Shown: positions 15,520 to 23,862, counted from the first letter of the stretch. The stretch: DNA of 24,198 nucleotides from CAUJIW01 sp963205175 (GCA_041060555.1 JBEUDS010000033.1); one strand, 5' to 3'. Translations and numbers: made by a program. Notes: generated from the sequence alone by a model not told the origin.

Positions 15520-16764
15520 TCAGGCCGCCGCGCCCGCCGTCAGTGGCACCCCGGGGAAGTCACCGAACAACGGATAGCCGGCCACGTCGGCGGCTGCCTT
15601 GAAGCGCTCGATGATGCTGGTCACCTGGTCGGCTCGGTGCTCGGCGCACAGCGACATGCGGATCAGGTAGAGGCCGTGCGGCGTCGCCGGCGGGCGCGCC
15701 ATGTTGACGTAGACGCCGGCCGCCAGCAGGGCCGCCCACAGCTTCACCGTGGTCTCCTGGTCCGGACAGATGACGGCGATGATCGCCGATTCCGCCTGCT
15801 CGGTGCCCAGCTTGAAGCCGATCTCCTTCAGGCCCGTGTGCAGCATCCGGCTGTTCTGCCACAGATGGGCGCGCCGGTCGGCCGAGGCGGCGATGATCTC
15901 GATCGCCGTGCGTGCGGTGGCGACCACCGACGGCGGCAGGGAGGCGGTGAACACGTAAGGGCGGCAGACCACGCGCAGGATATCGAACTTGGGGTGGTTC
16001 GAGACCACGTAGCCGCCGATGGTCCCCACCGACTTGGAGAAGGTGCCGACCACGAAGTCCACCTGGTCCTCGACCCCGGCGGCTTCCAGCACGCCCCGGC
16101 CGCGTTCGCCGAAGAAGCCCATGGCGTGGGCCTCGTCGTCGAGGATGGTGGCGTCATGCGCCTTGGCGACCTCGACCAGTTCCTTCATCCGGGCGATGTC
16201 ACCCAGCATCGAATAGACGCCCTCCAGCACCACGAGCTTGCCGGCCTCCTTCGGCAGGCGACGCAGGCGCTTGTCGAGGTCTTCAGGTGAGTTGTGCTTG
16301 AAACGCACCACGTCGGCGTTACCCAGCATGCAGCCGTCGTAGATCGAGGCATGACTGTCGGCGTCGATGACGATGTAGTCACCCTTGCCGACCAGCGTCG
16401 AACACATGCCGAGATTGGCCTGATAACCGGTGGAGAACACCATGGCATGTTTGGTGCCGTAGAAGTCGGCCAGCGTCTGCTCCAGCGCCCGATGGCCGGC
16501 GTAGGTGCCGTTGAGCACCCGGCTGCCGGTGGTGCCGGAACCAAACTGGGCGAGCGCCTGCTGGCCGGCGGCGATGACGTCCGGGTGGAAGGTCAGGCCC
16601 ATATAGTTGTAGGTGCCCACCAGAATGGTCGGCTTGCCGTTGATGATCGCCTCGGTCGGCGAGATCACCTTGTCCATCACCACCTTGAACGGGTCGGGCA
16701 GGCCGGTGGCGTTGAGCGCGGCGCGCTCGGCGATCAGACCGTCGAATTTGGCAAGCAGGTCCAT
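15520..16764 (-). CDS. spt: Serine palmitoyltransferase
   Basis: Spt is a PLP enzyme of the alpha-oxoamine synthase family that condenses L-serine with a fatty acyl thioester to 3-ketosphinganine, the first committed sphingolipid step. The 414-residue product shows the PLP lysine in GTFSKSVGTIGG (K244), the stacking histidine in DADSHAS (H138), the aspartate/histidine pair in LDDEAHAMG (D210, H213) and the family signature near the C-terminus, RPPATPHGLYLIRMS. The close relatives KBL, BioF and HemA share the fold. The adjacent dedicated acyl carrier gene, 19 bases upstream, and the cerR and aasR genes make Spt the right choice. It converges on the cpgC-like gene and is last in its operon. Confidence 0.94.
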   Translation of the reverse strand: MDLLAKFDGLIAERAALNATGLPDPFKVVMDKVISPTEAIINGKPTILVGTYNYMGLTFHPDVIAAGQQALAQFGSGTTGSRVLNGTYAGHRALEQTLADFYGTKHAMVFSTGYQANLGMCSTLVGKGDYIVIDADSHASIYDGCMLGNADVVRFKHNSPEDLDKRLRRLPKEAGKLVVLEGVYSMLGDIARMKELVEVAKAHDATILDDEAHAMGFFGERGRGVLEAAGVEDQVDFVVGTFSKSVGTIGGYVVSNHPKFDILRVVCRPYVFTASLPPSVVATARTAIEIIAASADRRAHLWQNSRMLHTGLKEIGFKLGTEQAESAIIAVICPDQETTVKLWAALLAAGVYVNMARPPATPHGLYLIRMSLCAEHRADQVTSIIERFKAAADVAGYPLFGDFPGVPLTAGAAA

Positions 16765-16783
16765 GGGCCGGATGTCCTTGATC

Positions 16784-17032
16784 TCAACGGTCTTTCAGGA
16801 TCTTCGCGACGGCGTCGGCCACCTGGCCAACGGTCTCCAGATCAGGCAGCATGTTCAGCGGCAGGGTGATGTCGAACTCGTCCTCGATGTTGGCGACGAG
16901 ATCCATCACGGTCAGCGAGTCAAACTCCAGATCCTGCGCGAACGAGGTGTCGGCGGCCAGCGCCACGCCCTTCTTGTTGAAGGGGCCGATCAGCCCGATC
17001 AGGGTTTCGAGAATTTCCGCGTTGGACGCCAT
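16784..17032 (-). CDS. acpR: Dedicated acyl carrier protein for sphingolipid synthesis (AcpR-like)
   Basis: The 82-residue acidic protein has the carrier-protein serine that receives 4'-phosphopantetheine in LEFDSLTVMD (S39), with the helix-turn around it typical of ACPs. In Caulobacter and relatives an ACP next to spt, called AcpR, presents the acyl chain to Spt in place of coenzyme A. The ATG at 17032 has AAGGTG upstream on the minus strand. A GTG at 17041 is an in-frame alternative. It lies 19 bases before spt and 114 after cerR, so transcription could also start in that 114-base gap, where I see no convincing promoter. Confidence 0.92.
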   Translation of the reverse strand: MASNAEILETLIGLIGPFNKKGVALAADTSFAQDLEFDSLTVMDLVANIEDEFDITLPLNMLPDLETVGQVADAVAKILKDR

Positions 17033-17146
17033 GGGCCACACCTTGAAAAGCTGATTTCACCATTGCTTGGGGTTGAGCATCGCTCGCACGACAATATGGT
17101 GAAAGCGGGGCAGCAACGGGGCCGGGTCGCACGGCATTCGCGAGGC

Positions 17147-18139
17147 CTACAGCCAGCCATGCGCCTTGTACCAGGCCGCCGTCGCGGCGAGCCCTGTCGG
17201 CGCGTCGATCGCCGGCTGCCAGCCGGTGGCGGTGGTCAGGCGGTCGTCGCTGCTGGTCCAGTCGGGATGCAGCAGCTCGCGTACCTTGCCCGGCGTCACC
17301 ATGGGGACGACGCCAAACAGCGGCGCCGCCCAGGCGTTGGCACGCCCCGCCAGCCGCAGCGCCGCGCGCGGTACCGTCACCGGTAACGCCCGTTTGCCCA
17401 GAGCCGCACCGATCAGCGCATAAAGCTCGGCCAGCGCATAGCCGGCCGGCCGGCCATCATGGACCTCCAGCGTCACACCCGGCAGCGCTGGTGATTCCAG
17501 ACAGGCCACCAGCGCCGCCGCCAGGTCATCGACATGGATCAGCGACGTACGGGTCGGGCCGCCGGGCAGGGGAGCAAGCCCGCGCGCCGTCGAACGGAAC
17601 AGACTCAGCGTCTCCTTGTCGCCGGGGCCGTAGACAGCAGGCGGGCGCAGGACGGTCCAGTCGAGCCCCTGCGCCTTGGCGGCGACCAGGGCTTCGGCTT
17701 CGGCCTTGCTCCAGCTGTAATCGGAAAGGTCGGGTTCACGTGCCGCGAGCGACGAGACATGCACCAGCCGGCGGACTCCGGCGGCGCGGGCTGTCGTCAC
17801 AACGCGCCGGGTGCCGTCGATGTTGGCGCTGGCGAAGGCGTTGCGGTCGCGCCCCTTGATGGCACCGGCGATGTGCAGGCAGGCATCGGCGCCGCGCATC
17901 AGCTCGGCGAGGCTGTCGGCATTGTCGAGATCACCGGGCACCCAGAGCAGACCGGACCGGCCGTCGCGAGGACGGCGGGTGAGCGCACGCACCTGCCAGC
18001 CGGCGGCAATCAGAGCGCCCACGGCGGGGCCGCCGACAAAGCCCGTAGCGCCGGTGACGGCGACGGTGCGCGGCGGTACCGTGCGCAACAGGGTCGCGCT
18101 CAAGGGGTCGCGCTCAAGCAGCGACGTTGATGGGGACAA
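17147..18139 (-). CDS. cerR: NAD-dependent epimerase/reductase, CerR-like
   Basis: The 330-residue protein is an extended short-chain dehydrogenase with the dinucleotide motif TGATGFVGG (29-37), the serine pair in HVSSLA (129-130) and the YxxxK pair (Y141, K145). In Caulobacter the gene in this position, CerR, reduces the keto group left by Spt. The start is uncertain because only TTG codons are available. The TTG at 18139 overlaps the aasR end by 26 bases. The TTG at 18103 lies in the second copy of a 14-base tandem duplication and gives a more compact N-terminus. The Rossmann core begins at about residue 25, so either works. Operon order aasR-cerR-acpR-spt supports the role. Confidence 0.88.
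   Translation of the reverse strand: MSPSTSLLERDPLSATLLRTVPPRTVAVTGATGFVGGPAVGALIAAGWQVRALTRRPRDGRSGLLWVPGDLDNADSLAELMRGADACLHIAGAIKGRDRNAFASANIDGTRRVVTTARAAGVRRLVHVSSLAAREPDLSDYSWSKAEAEALVAAKAQGLDWTVLRPPAVYGPGDKETLSLFRSTARGLAPLPGGPTRTSLIHVDDLAAALVACLESPALPGVTLEVHDGRPAGYALAELYALIGAALGKRALPVTVPRAALRLAGRANAWAAPLFGVVPMVTPGKVRELLHPDWTSSDDRLTTATGWQPAIDAPTGLAATAAWYKAHGWL
18091..18118 (-). repeat. 14-bp tandem duplication at the aasR stop / cerR start
   Basis: The unit GGGTCGCGCTCAAG (plus strand) is repeated perfectly at 18091-18104 and 18105-18118. On the minus strand each copy contains CTTGA. The first copy met in transcription supplies the aasR stop TGA. The second supplies a TTG in the cerR frame at 18103. 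With one copy only, stop and start would overlap as TTGA, so the duplication seems to have split an originally coupled junction. Confidence 0.88.
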
Positions 18140-19916
18140 TCTCGCCGGAAAGATACAGCGAGCGCGCCTTGGAGCGGCTGAGCTTGCCGGAGGAGGTTCG
18201 CGGCAGGCTACGCGGCGGCACCAGTTCGATGACGCAGTTCATGCCGGTGATCTGGCGGACCTTGGCGCGGATTTCCTCACGCAGCTTGATACGCTCTTCC
18301 TCGTCCGACACCCGGCACTGCACCAGCACCGCCGGCTTCTCCTCGCCATTGGCCTCGGTGACCGCGAAGGCGGCGATGTCACCGCTCTTGAAGCCGGGCA
18401 GCTGCTCCACCGCCCACTCGATGTCCTGCGGCCAGTGGTTCTTGCCGTTGATGATGATCATGTCCTTGGCGCGGCCGACGATATAGATGTAGCCATCCAC
18501 CATGTAACCCATGTCGCCGGTATCCAGCCAGCCGTCGGCGCCGAGGCAGGCGGCGGTGGCTTCCGGATCGCCATAGTAGCCGATCATGACGCTCGGCCCC
18601 TGGACGAACACCTTGCCAATCGAGCGGTCGGGCAGCAGCTGGCCATCCTCGTTGCGGATCTCGATCCGGTGTTCCGGCAGCGGCTTGCCGCAGTTGACGA
18701 TCGCGCGATAGCGCACCGGCTGCTTGTTGGAGCGCACCGAGGTGACGTGATCGACCTCGCCGGCCAGCCGGCGCTCATCCACCAGGTCGGTGATGATGCC
18801 TTCGCCCAGGGGCATGAAGCTGATCGCCACCACCGCCTCGGCCATGCCGTAGCTCGGACAGAAGGCGCGGGCATCGAACCCGGCCGGCGCGAAGGCGTCG
18901 ACGAACGCCTGCATGACGTCGGGACGGATCATGTCGCCGCCGTTGCCGGCCAGCCGCCAGCGCGACAGGTCGAACTTCTCGGCGACATCGGACGGCGCCC
19001 GGCGCGCGGTGATGTCATAACCGAATGTCGGGCTGTAGGAGATCGACGTTCCCTTATGGTCCGAAATCAGTTTCAGCCAGGTCAGCGGCCGTCGGACGAA
19101 CTCGTCGGTCGGGATGAGGTCGGTGGACACCTGGTTGGCGAGCGTCGCCAGATAGCAGCCGACCAGCCCCATGTCGTGGTAGAACGGCAGCCAGGATACG
19201 CACCGGTCACCATCGCGCACCTGGGCGCCGTGTTTGCCCTGGCCCAGGCAGTTGGCCATCAGCGCGCGGTGAGTGACCGAAACGCCGTGCGGGAAGCGGG
19301 TGCTGCCCGAGGAATATTGCAGGTAGGCAATGTCGTCCGGCCCGGCCTCGGGCAGCGGCGCGTCGCTGGCCGGCAGGGCGTCGAACTCTTCCCAGCTGCC
19401 GATGAAACGTGTCGCCATTCCCTCGGCGGCCTCGCGGATGAATTCCAGCAGGCCGGCCGGCGTCAGGATCACCGTGGCGCCGCAGCTCTGCAACTGGTTG
19501 CGGATCTGCTGCACATAGCCCTCACGACCGCCGAACGAGGTCGGCAGCGGCAGCGGCACCGGCAGGGCGGTGGCATAGGCCGTGGCGGCAAAGGCGCACA
19601 TGAACGGGCTCGACGTCTCGGCGATCAGCGCCACCCGATCGCCAGGCATCACGCCCAGCGCCATCAGACGGCGGGCGCCGGCGACACCGGCGGCCCGCAG
19701 ATCGGCGAAGCTCAGTACCTCCCGCAACTCGCCGCGCGCGCTGTAGACATTGAAGCCCCGCTTGCCCCGGGCGGCATAATCCAGCGCGGCCTGGAAGGTC
19801 GGAAAGTCTCCAAGGCGACGCGGCAGGTCATCATCCGTCGGCGTTGGGTGAAGTCCGCCGGATGGCGGCTGAACCGCACCCATGGCCGGCGACTGTGCGT
19901 GCGACGGGGCCTTCAT
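18114..19916 (-). CDS. aasR: Fatty acyl-AMP ligase / acyl-ACP synthetase (AasR-like)
   Basis: The 600-residue protein is an adenylate-forming enzyme of the FAAL type, which activates a fatty acid as acyl-AMP and hands it to a carrier protein. Seen are the P-loop-like YSSGSTRFPHG (201-211), SWLPFYHDMGL (241-251), SYGMAEA, GWLDTGDMGY followed by GRAKDMIIINGKNHWPQDIE (the NHWPQDIE form marks FAALs) and the C-terminal catalytic lysine in LPRTSSGK (K578). The usual PKG of the P-loop reads PHG. I chose the ATG at 19916, preceded by GGAAG; a TTG at 19976 is in frame upstream. In Caulobacter AasR loads AcpR for Spt. It is first in the operon, divergent from recX. Confidence 0.88.
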   Translation of the reverse strand: MKAPSHAQSPAMGAVQPPSGGLHPTPTDDDLPRRLGDFPTFQAALDYAARGKRGFNVYSARGELREVLSFADLRAAGVAGARRLMALGVMPGDRVALIAETSSPFMCAFAATAYATALPVPLPLPTSFGGREGYVQQIRNQLQSCGATVILTPAGLLEFIREAAEGMATRFIGSWEEFDALPASDAPLPEAGPDDIAYLQYSSGSTRFPHGVSVTHRALMANCLGQGKHGAQVRDGDRCVSWLPFYHDMGLVGCYLATLANQVSTDLIPTDEFVRRPLTWLKLISDHKGTSISYSPTFGYDITARRAPSDVAEKFDLSRWRLAGNGGDMIRPDVMQAFVDAFAPAGFDARAFCPSYGMAEAVVAISFMPLGEGIITDLVDERRLAGEVDHVTSVRSNKQPVRYRAIVNCGKPLPEHRIEIRNEDGQLLPDRSIGKVFVQGPSVMIGYYGDPEATAACLGADGWLDTGDMGYMVDGYIYIVGRAKDMIIINGKNHWPQDIEWAVEQLPGFKSGDIAAFAVTEANGEEKPAVLVQCRVSDEEERIKLREEIRAKVRQITGMNCVIELVPPRSLPRTSSGKLSRSKARSLYLSGEIVPINVAA

Positions 19917-20123
19917 GGCTTCCGTATCGAGCTGTTGCGACACTGCATTCAGCAACGCGGCGCTCCCGTTTCTCAACTGACTCTACTCGCTGACCGCCCC
20001 ATATGTCACGGGACCGTCATCCAAGCCCGTCATCTGCCCCCGAGTAACGTTCAAATTCCGGCCCGACTGTGGCAGGATCAAGGCGACAGTCCATTTGACC
20101 AGCGACAGGCCCGACACCCGGCA

Positions 20124-20657
20124 ATGACCAGGACTCCCTTGAATGACGCAGGGTTACGCGATCTGGCACTCGCCTATGTCGCGCGTTATGCCACAACCCG
20201 CAAGCGTCTGACGATGTATCTTGGCCGCAAAGTGCGGGAACGCGGCGTGATTGATGGCGCGCATGGCCCGTCGATGATTGCGGCCGCCGTCGCCACCGTG
20301 GAGGCGCTGGGCGGCGTTGATGACGCCGCCTTCGCCGCCAGCCGTCAGCGCGGGCTGGAACGGCGCGGTTACGGCCGTCAGCGTATCGCAGGCGCCCTGC
20401 GTTCGGCTGGTATCGACGCTGAACTGGGGCAGGCAGTGGCGGCGACGACCGATGATGTGCAGGCCGCCATCCAGTTTTTGCGTCGCAGACGGCTGGGGCC
20501 GTTCGGCAGCGGCGAACCTCTGGCGCCGGATGCGCGCCGCAAGGCCCTGGCGGCAATGGCCCGCGCCGGTCATCCGCCGGCGGTGGCGCTGCGCCTGCTC
20601 AAGCTGGGGTCGCCGGAAGAGCTGGAACAGTTCATGGCGCAGACTGACGCACCCTGA
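20124..20657 (+). CDS. recX: Regulatory protein RecX
   Basis: The 177-residue protein fits the RecX family of small helical proteins that bind RecA filaments and dampen recombination. Typical features are the opening LRDLALAYVARYATTRKRLTMYL, a helix repeat with the GRKVRERG segment, the DDAAFAASRQRGLERRGYGRQRIAGALRSAGI region and a third repeat ending in LLKLGSPEELEQF. recA is not in the window. The ATG at 20124 lacks a clear ribosome binding site. The 147-207 bases upstream, shared with aasR, hold no SOS box (GTTC-N7-GTTC) that I could find. The last 26 bases overlap the end of the convergent molybdopterin gene. Confidence 0.85.
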   Translation: MTRTPLNDAGLRDLALAYVARYATTRKRLTMYLGRKVRERGVIDGAHGPSMIAAAVATVEALGGVDDAAFAASRQRGLERRGYGRQRIAGALRSAGIDAELGQAVAATTDDVQAAIQFLRRRRLGPFGSGEPLAPDARRKALAAMARAGHPPAVALRLLKLGSPEELEQFMAQTDAP

Positions 20658-22263
20658 GAGCGGCAAGATCATCCGGTGTGTCCACATCGTCGACGATCTC
20701 GCGCCGGCCGATCTCCACCATCGCCACATGCGGCGCAAGCAGCTCCAGCAGATCGCGCGCACCCGCATCACCCTCAAGCAACTTCAAGCGGGCGAAGTGC
20801 GGGCGCCCCCACAGAACCGGGTTGCCGCGCCGGCCTTGCAGGGTCGGCACCACGATGTCCCGCCCGGCGGCCGGGTCAAACGCCGCCGCCAGCGCCCGCA
20901 GGCTTTCCACACTGACTTCCGGCATGTCGCCAAGGCAGATGAAAACCGCGTCATAACGATCTGAAACAGCTTGGATTCCGGCGCGGACCGAGCTGCTCAT
21001 GCCGGTCGCATAGGCCGGGTTGTCAACCACGTCGACATCAAGCCCCGCCAGAGCCGCGCGCACGGCCTCGGCCTCATGACCGACCACCACCACCGGCCGC
21101 TGCCCGAGCGCGGCGCGAACCGTGGCGCACACCCGCCGGATCATCGGCTGCCCGCCCAGATCGGCCAACAGCTTGTTGAGCTCGCCCATCCGGCGCGACT
21201 GGCCGGCGGCCAGCACCACCGCGCCTATGCCATCGGCATCGCCAGCCATGTCCACCGTGCTGCCGCGGGGCTCGGGCCGCTCGGCGACGTCATCGATCAG
21301 CCCACCCACACCCATCGCGGCGATATCGGCGCCCGTTACGGACAGGCCGGTCGCCAGCCGCGACAGCACCCAGTCCGCGCCGTTGAGTTTTGGCGAGCGC
21401 GCACACCCTGGCAGGCCGACCACCGGCCGCCCCGCCAGCACACCAAGACAGAGCAGATTCCCGGGGTCGACAGGCATGCCCAGCCGCTCGATCCTGCCTC
21501 CAGCCGCCACGATGGCGGCAGGAATGACGTCACGGCGATCGGCCGTCGCGGTGGCGCCCAGTATCAGGATCATGTCGTCCGGTGCCGCCACGGCCGTCAC
21601 GCGGCGCAGTTCACCGGTCAGCGCGGCGCTGTCGTGAGCGATTGGCGGACAGGCCGACAGCGTCCACCCCAGCGCGTCCATGCGCGCCCGCGTCACCCGT
21701 TCGGCCTTGGCGAACAACGACTCCTTCTGGGCCGGCAACGCGGTCTGGATGAAATGCGCGACACCCGGCCGGAATGGACGCAGGCCGATGGCGGCCTGGT
21801 CGGGCAGGCAGGCCGCCAGCCGGGCGAATACGTCCCCGGCGACGGCAAACGGGATGATCTTGACCGTGGCCAGCAGGGCGCCCGCGCGCACCGGCATGAA
21901 CGGCGGCACGGTCGCCACGGTCATCGCCTCGTCCAGCAGGTTGATCCGCCCGATCGCCGTTACATCCAGCTCGGCCACGCCGTCCACCGTCGCGTGGATG
22001 TTGCAGCGCCCGTGGATGGCCTTGGCCGGCCGCGCACCGGGGCCGGACAGCAGGGCCGCCAGTCGGGCGGCGGCGACATCCTCGGCCACGTCGCCGGGGT
22101 CGGGAAGGGCAACCACCAGCGTGGCGACGCCGGAGTCGCGCAGCCATGCCCGGGTGGGGGCGTCGATCACCGTTCCCTTGGGCAGGCGCCGCCCGGCCAC
22201 GGTGATGCCATGGGCCAGAATGGCACCCACGGCTTCCGCCACGTCGACAGTACCAAACCTCAT
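20632..22263 (-). CDS. Fused molybdopterin-binding / MocA-like cytidylyltransferase
   Basis: The 543-residue protein joins two modules. Residues 1 to about 335 resemble molybdopterin-binding (MoeA/MogA-like) proteins, with DDMILILGATATADRRDVIPAA and the later GMPVDPGNLLCLG and VVGLPGCARSPKLNGADWVL. Residues about 345-543 are an NTP-transferase of the MobA/MocA type opening with VVLAAGQSRRMGELNKLL and including FICLGDMPEVS. MocA adds CMP to molybdopterin, giving the dinucleotide cofactor used by xanthine dehydrogenase and CO dehydrogenase family enzymes. The fusion is a known architecture. The start overlaps the xdhC-like stop by four bases (ATGA). Its 3' end overlaps recX by 26 bases, tail to tail. 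Confidence 0.87.
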   Translation of the reverse strand: MRFGTVDVAEAVGAILAHGITVAGRRLPKGTVIDAPTRAWLRDSGVATLVVALPDPGDVAEDVAAARLAALLSGPGARPAKAIHGRCNIHATVDGVAELDVTAIGRINLLDEAMTVATVPPFMPVRAGALLATVKIIPFAVAGDVFARLAACLPDQAAIGLRPFRPGVAHFIQTALPAQKESLFAKAERVTRARMDALGWTLSACPPIAHDSAALTGELRRVTAVAAPDDMILILGATATADRRDVIPAAIVAAGGRIERLGMPVDPGNLLCLGVLAGRPVVGLPGCARSPKLNGADWVLSRLATGLSVTGADIAAMGVGGLIDDVAERPEPRGSTVDMAGDADGIGAVVLAAGQSRRMGELNKLLADLGGQPMIRRVCATVRAALGQRPVVVVGHEAEAVRAALAGLDVDVVDNPAYATGMSSSVRAGIQAVSDRYDAVFICLGDMPEVSVESLRALAAAFDPAAGRDIVVPTLQGRRGNPVLWGRPHFARLKLLEGDAGARDLLELLAPHVAMVEIGRREIVDDVDTPDDLAALRVRQSAP

Positions 22264-23222
22264 GCCACCGGCGCCTGGCGTCGTGCCGCCGTCATCTGCG
22301 CGGCGATTGAAACCGCAATCTCGGCCGGCGAGCGGGCCCCGATGGCCAGCCCGGCCGGACCGTGGATGCGCGCCAGTTCGATGTCGCTGAAGCCCCTGGC
22401 GCGCAGGCGCTCCAGGCGCGCCGCATGGGTTTCGCGCGATCCCAGCGCCGCGATGTAATAAGCTTGGGAGCGCAGGGCCCGGATCAGCGCCGGATCATCC
22501 AGTTTGGGGTCGTGAGTCAGCGTGACAACCGCCGACAGCCGGTCGGGACACCAGGCATCCAGCGCCTCGTCGGGCCATTCGACCGACAGCGCGACGTCGG
22601 GAAAGCGATCGCGGGTCGCGAATGCTCCACGAGGGTCGATCACCAGGGGTTCATGACCGAGCTGGCGCACGATCGGCAGCAGCGCCTGGGCGATGTGCAC
22701 GGCCCCGATGATCGCCAGCCGGCGCGCCGGGGCGTAGACGGCGTGGAATCCGGTCTCCGTACCCGGCCCGACACTGGATCGACCGCTGTGGAGGTCGGTC
22801 GTTACCGCGACCGCGTGCCGCCGGGTGCCGGCGACCACCAGTTCATCCAGCAGGGATGGAGGAAAACCCGCGTCGTCGAGCGGCTGGATGAACAGCGCGA
22901 TCCTGCCGCCGCAGGCCAGCCCGGCCTCCCAGGCCCGTGCATCGCTGACGCCGAAGTCCAGCCGTCGGCAGCACCGTTCCCGGATGGCCGCCTGCGCATT
23001 GGCGATCACCTCGCCTTCGACGCAGCCGCCGCTGACAGAGCCTTCGAAGGCGCCGTCGTCGCGGACAATCATGTGCGCGCCCACCGGGCGCGGCGCCGAT
23101 CCCCAGGTTTGAATCACCGTTACCAGCGCCACGTCATGGCCAGCGGCCAGCCAGGCACGGGCCTGGACGAACAGGGGCGCCGCATCGGCCAGGGCGACCT
23201 CGGCTAGAGCGACCTCGGCCAT
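22260..23222 (-). CDS. XdhC/CoxI family molybdenum hydroxylase maturation factor
   Basis: The 320-residue protein matches the XdhC/CoxI family, which binds the molybdenum cofactor and helps its sulfuration and insertion into molybdenum hydroxylases. The N-terminal domain shows VTVIQTWGSAPRPVGAHM and the conserved cysteine motif SGGCVEG (64-70), then LACGGRI (102-108). The C-terminal Rossmann-like domain starts with RRLAIIGAVHIAQALLPI. The ATG at 23222 begins seven bases after the coxG stop; the frame is open further upstream into coxG but that is overlap only. The N-terminus reads AEVALAEVALADA, from a 12-base imperfect tandem repeat in the DNA. It lies between coxG and the MocA fusion in one operon. 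Confidence 0.88.
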   Translation of the reverse strand: MAEVALAEVALADAAPLFVQARAWLAAGHDVALVTVIQTWGSAPRPVGAHMIVRDDGAFEGSVSGGCVEGEVIANAQAAIRERCCRRLDFGVSDARAWEAGLACGGRIALFIQPLDDAGFPPSLLDELVVAGTRRHAVAVTTDLHSGRSSVGPGTETGFHAVYAPARRLAIIGAVHIAQALLPIVRQLGHEPLVIDPRGAFATRDRFPDVALSVEWPDEALDAWCPDRLSAVVTLTHDPKLDDPALIRALRSQAYYIAALGSRETHAARLERLRARGFSDIELARIHGPAGLAIGARSPAEIAVSIAAQMTAARRQAPVA

Positions 23223-23229
23223 CGCCGAC

Positions 23230-23826
23230 TCAGGCCAGCAGCCAGAGCAGCAGCAGACCCAGCGCGACCAGCGCGCCACCCCACAACCACGGCGAGAGGC
23301 CTGACGCCGAGGCGTCAGCCGCCCCGGTCGACGGCGTGTCGGTCGCTGCCTGTGTCATATCCGCGCCGGCCTCCGGCGCCCCGCCGGGCGCCTCGATCTC
23401 GCTGCGCAGCCGCTCGAAGAAGCTCTGGGCATAGGCCTGAGCGGTGGCGTCGATCAGGCGGGCGCCAAGCTGCGCGAGCTTGCCGCCGACCGTGACATCG
23501 ACGGTGTAGCGCATCAGCGTCCCGCCCTCGGCGTCGGTCAGCGAAACATCGGCCGCGCCCTTGGCAAAGCCGGCGACGCCACCCTTGCCTTCGCCGCTCA
23601 GACGATAGCGTTCGCCCTCCACCACGTCGGATATGGTGACCTCGCCCTTGAAGGCCGCCCGTACCGGCCCGACCTTTGCCTGCACCACGCCCGCCAGCCG
23701 GCCGTCCTCCAGCCGCTCCAGCCGTTCGCAGCCTTCGATGCAGCGGGCCAGCACGTCCGGGTCATTCAATGCCGCCCAGACATCCGCCCGAGAGGAAAAA
23801 ATTATCTGTTCACCGTGAAGTTGCAT
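23230..23826 (-). CDS. coxG: CoxG-like SRPBCC protein with C-terminal membrane anchor
   Basis: CoxG proteins are START/SRPBCC-fold factors encoded with aerobic CO dehydrogenase and related molybdenum hydroxylases; in carboxydotrophs CoxG helps tether the enzyme to the membrane. The 198-residue product starts MQLHGEQIIFSSRADVWAAL and continues with LNDPDVLARCIEGCERLE and a GKLAQLGARLIDATAQAYAQSFF helix. After a linker rich in Ala, Thr and Asp it ends in one hydrophobic helix (about 176-198, PWLWGGALVALGLLLLWLLA), so it is tail-anchored. The ATG at 23826 gives the family N-terminus and sits about 30 bases after a TATAAT box. No structural subunits are in the window. The region upstream is cut by an IS, so they may lie beyond it. 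Confidence 0.86.
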   Translation of the reverse strand: MQLHGEQIIFSSRADVWAALNDPDVLARCIEGCERLERLEDGRLAGVVQAKVGPVRAAFKGEVTISDVVEGERYRLSGEGKGGVAGFAKGAADVSLTDAEGGTLMRYTVDVTVGGKLAQLGARLIDATAQAYAQSFFERLRSEIEAPGGAPEAGADMTQAATDTPSTGAADASASGLSPWLWGGALVALGLLLLWLLA

Positions 23827-23856
23827 GTATAATTCTCGATCTCGCCAACGTCCGTC

Positions 23857-23862
23857 ATTATA
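23857..23862 (-). promoter_or_regulatory. Candidate -10 box for the coxG operon
   Basis: On the minus strand a perfect TATAAT lies 30 bases before the coxG ATG, giving a short leader of about 24 bases. The -35 region 17 bases further up is not a good match to TTGACA, so the promoter may need an activator. Prediction from sequence only. Confidence 0.4.

Noticed and set aside
15495..15523. Inverted repeat CTGATC/GATCAG between the convergent cpgC-like and spt genes, possible bidirectional terminator
   Set aside because: Arms only six bases, a 17-base loop and no T-run; not enough to call.
17811..20657. 948-codon plus-strand frame ending in recX
   Set aside because: Only its last 177 codons are a real protein (RecX from 20124); the rest is antisense to cerR and aasR.
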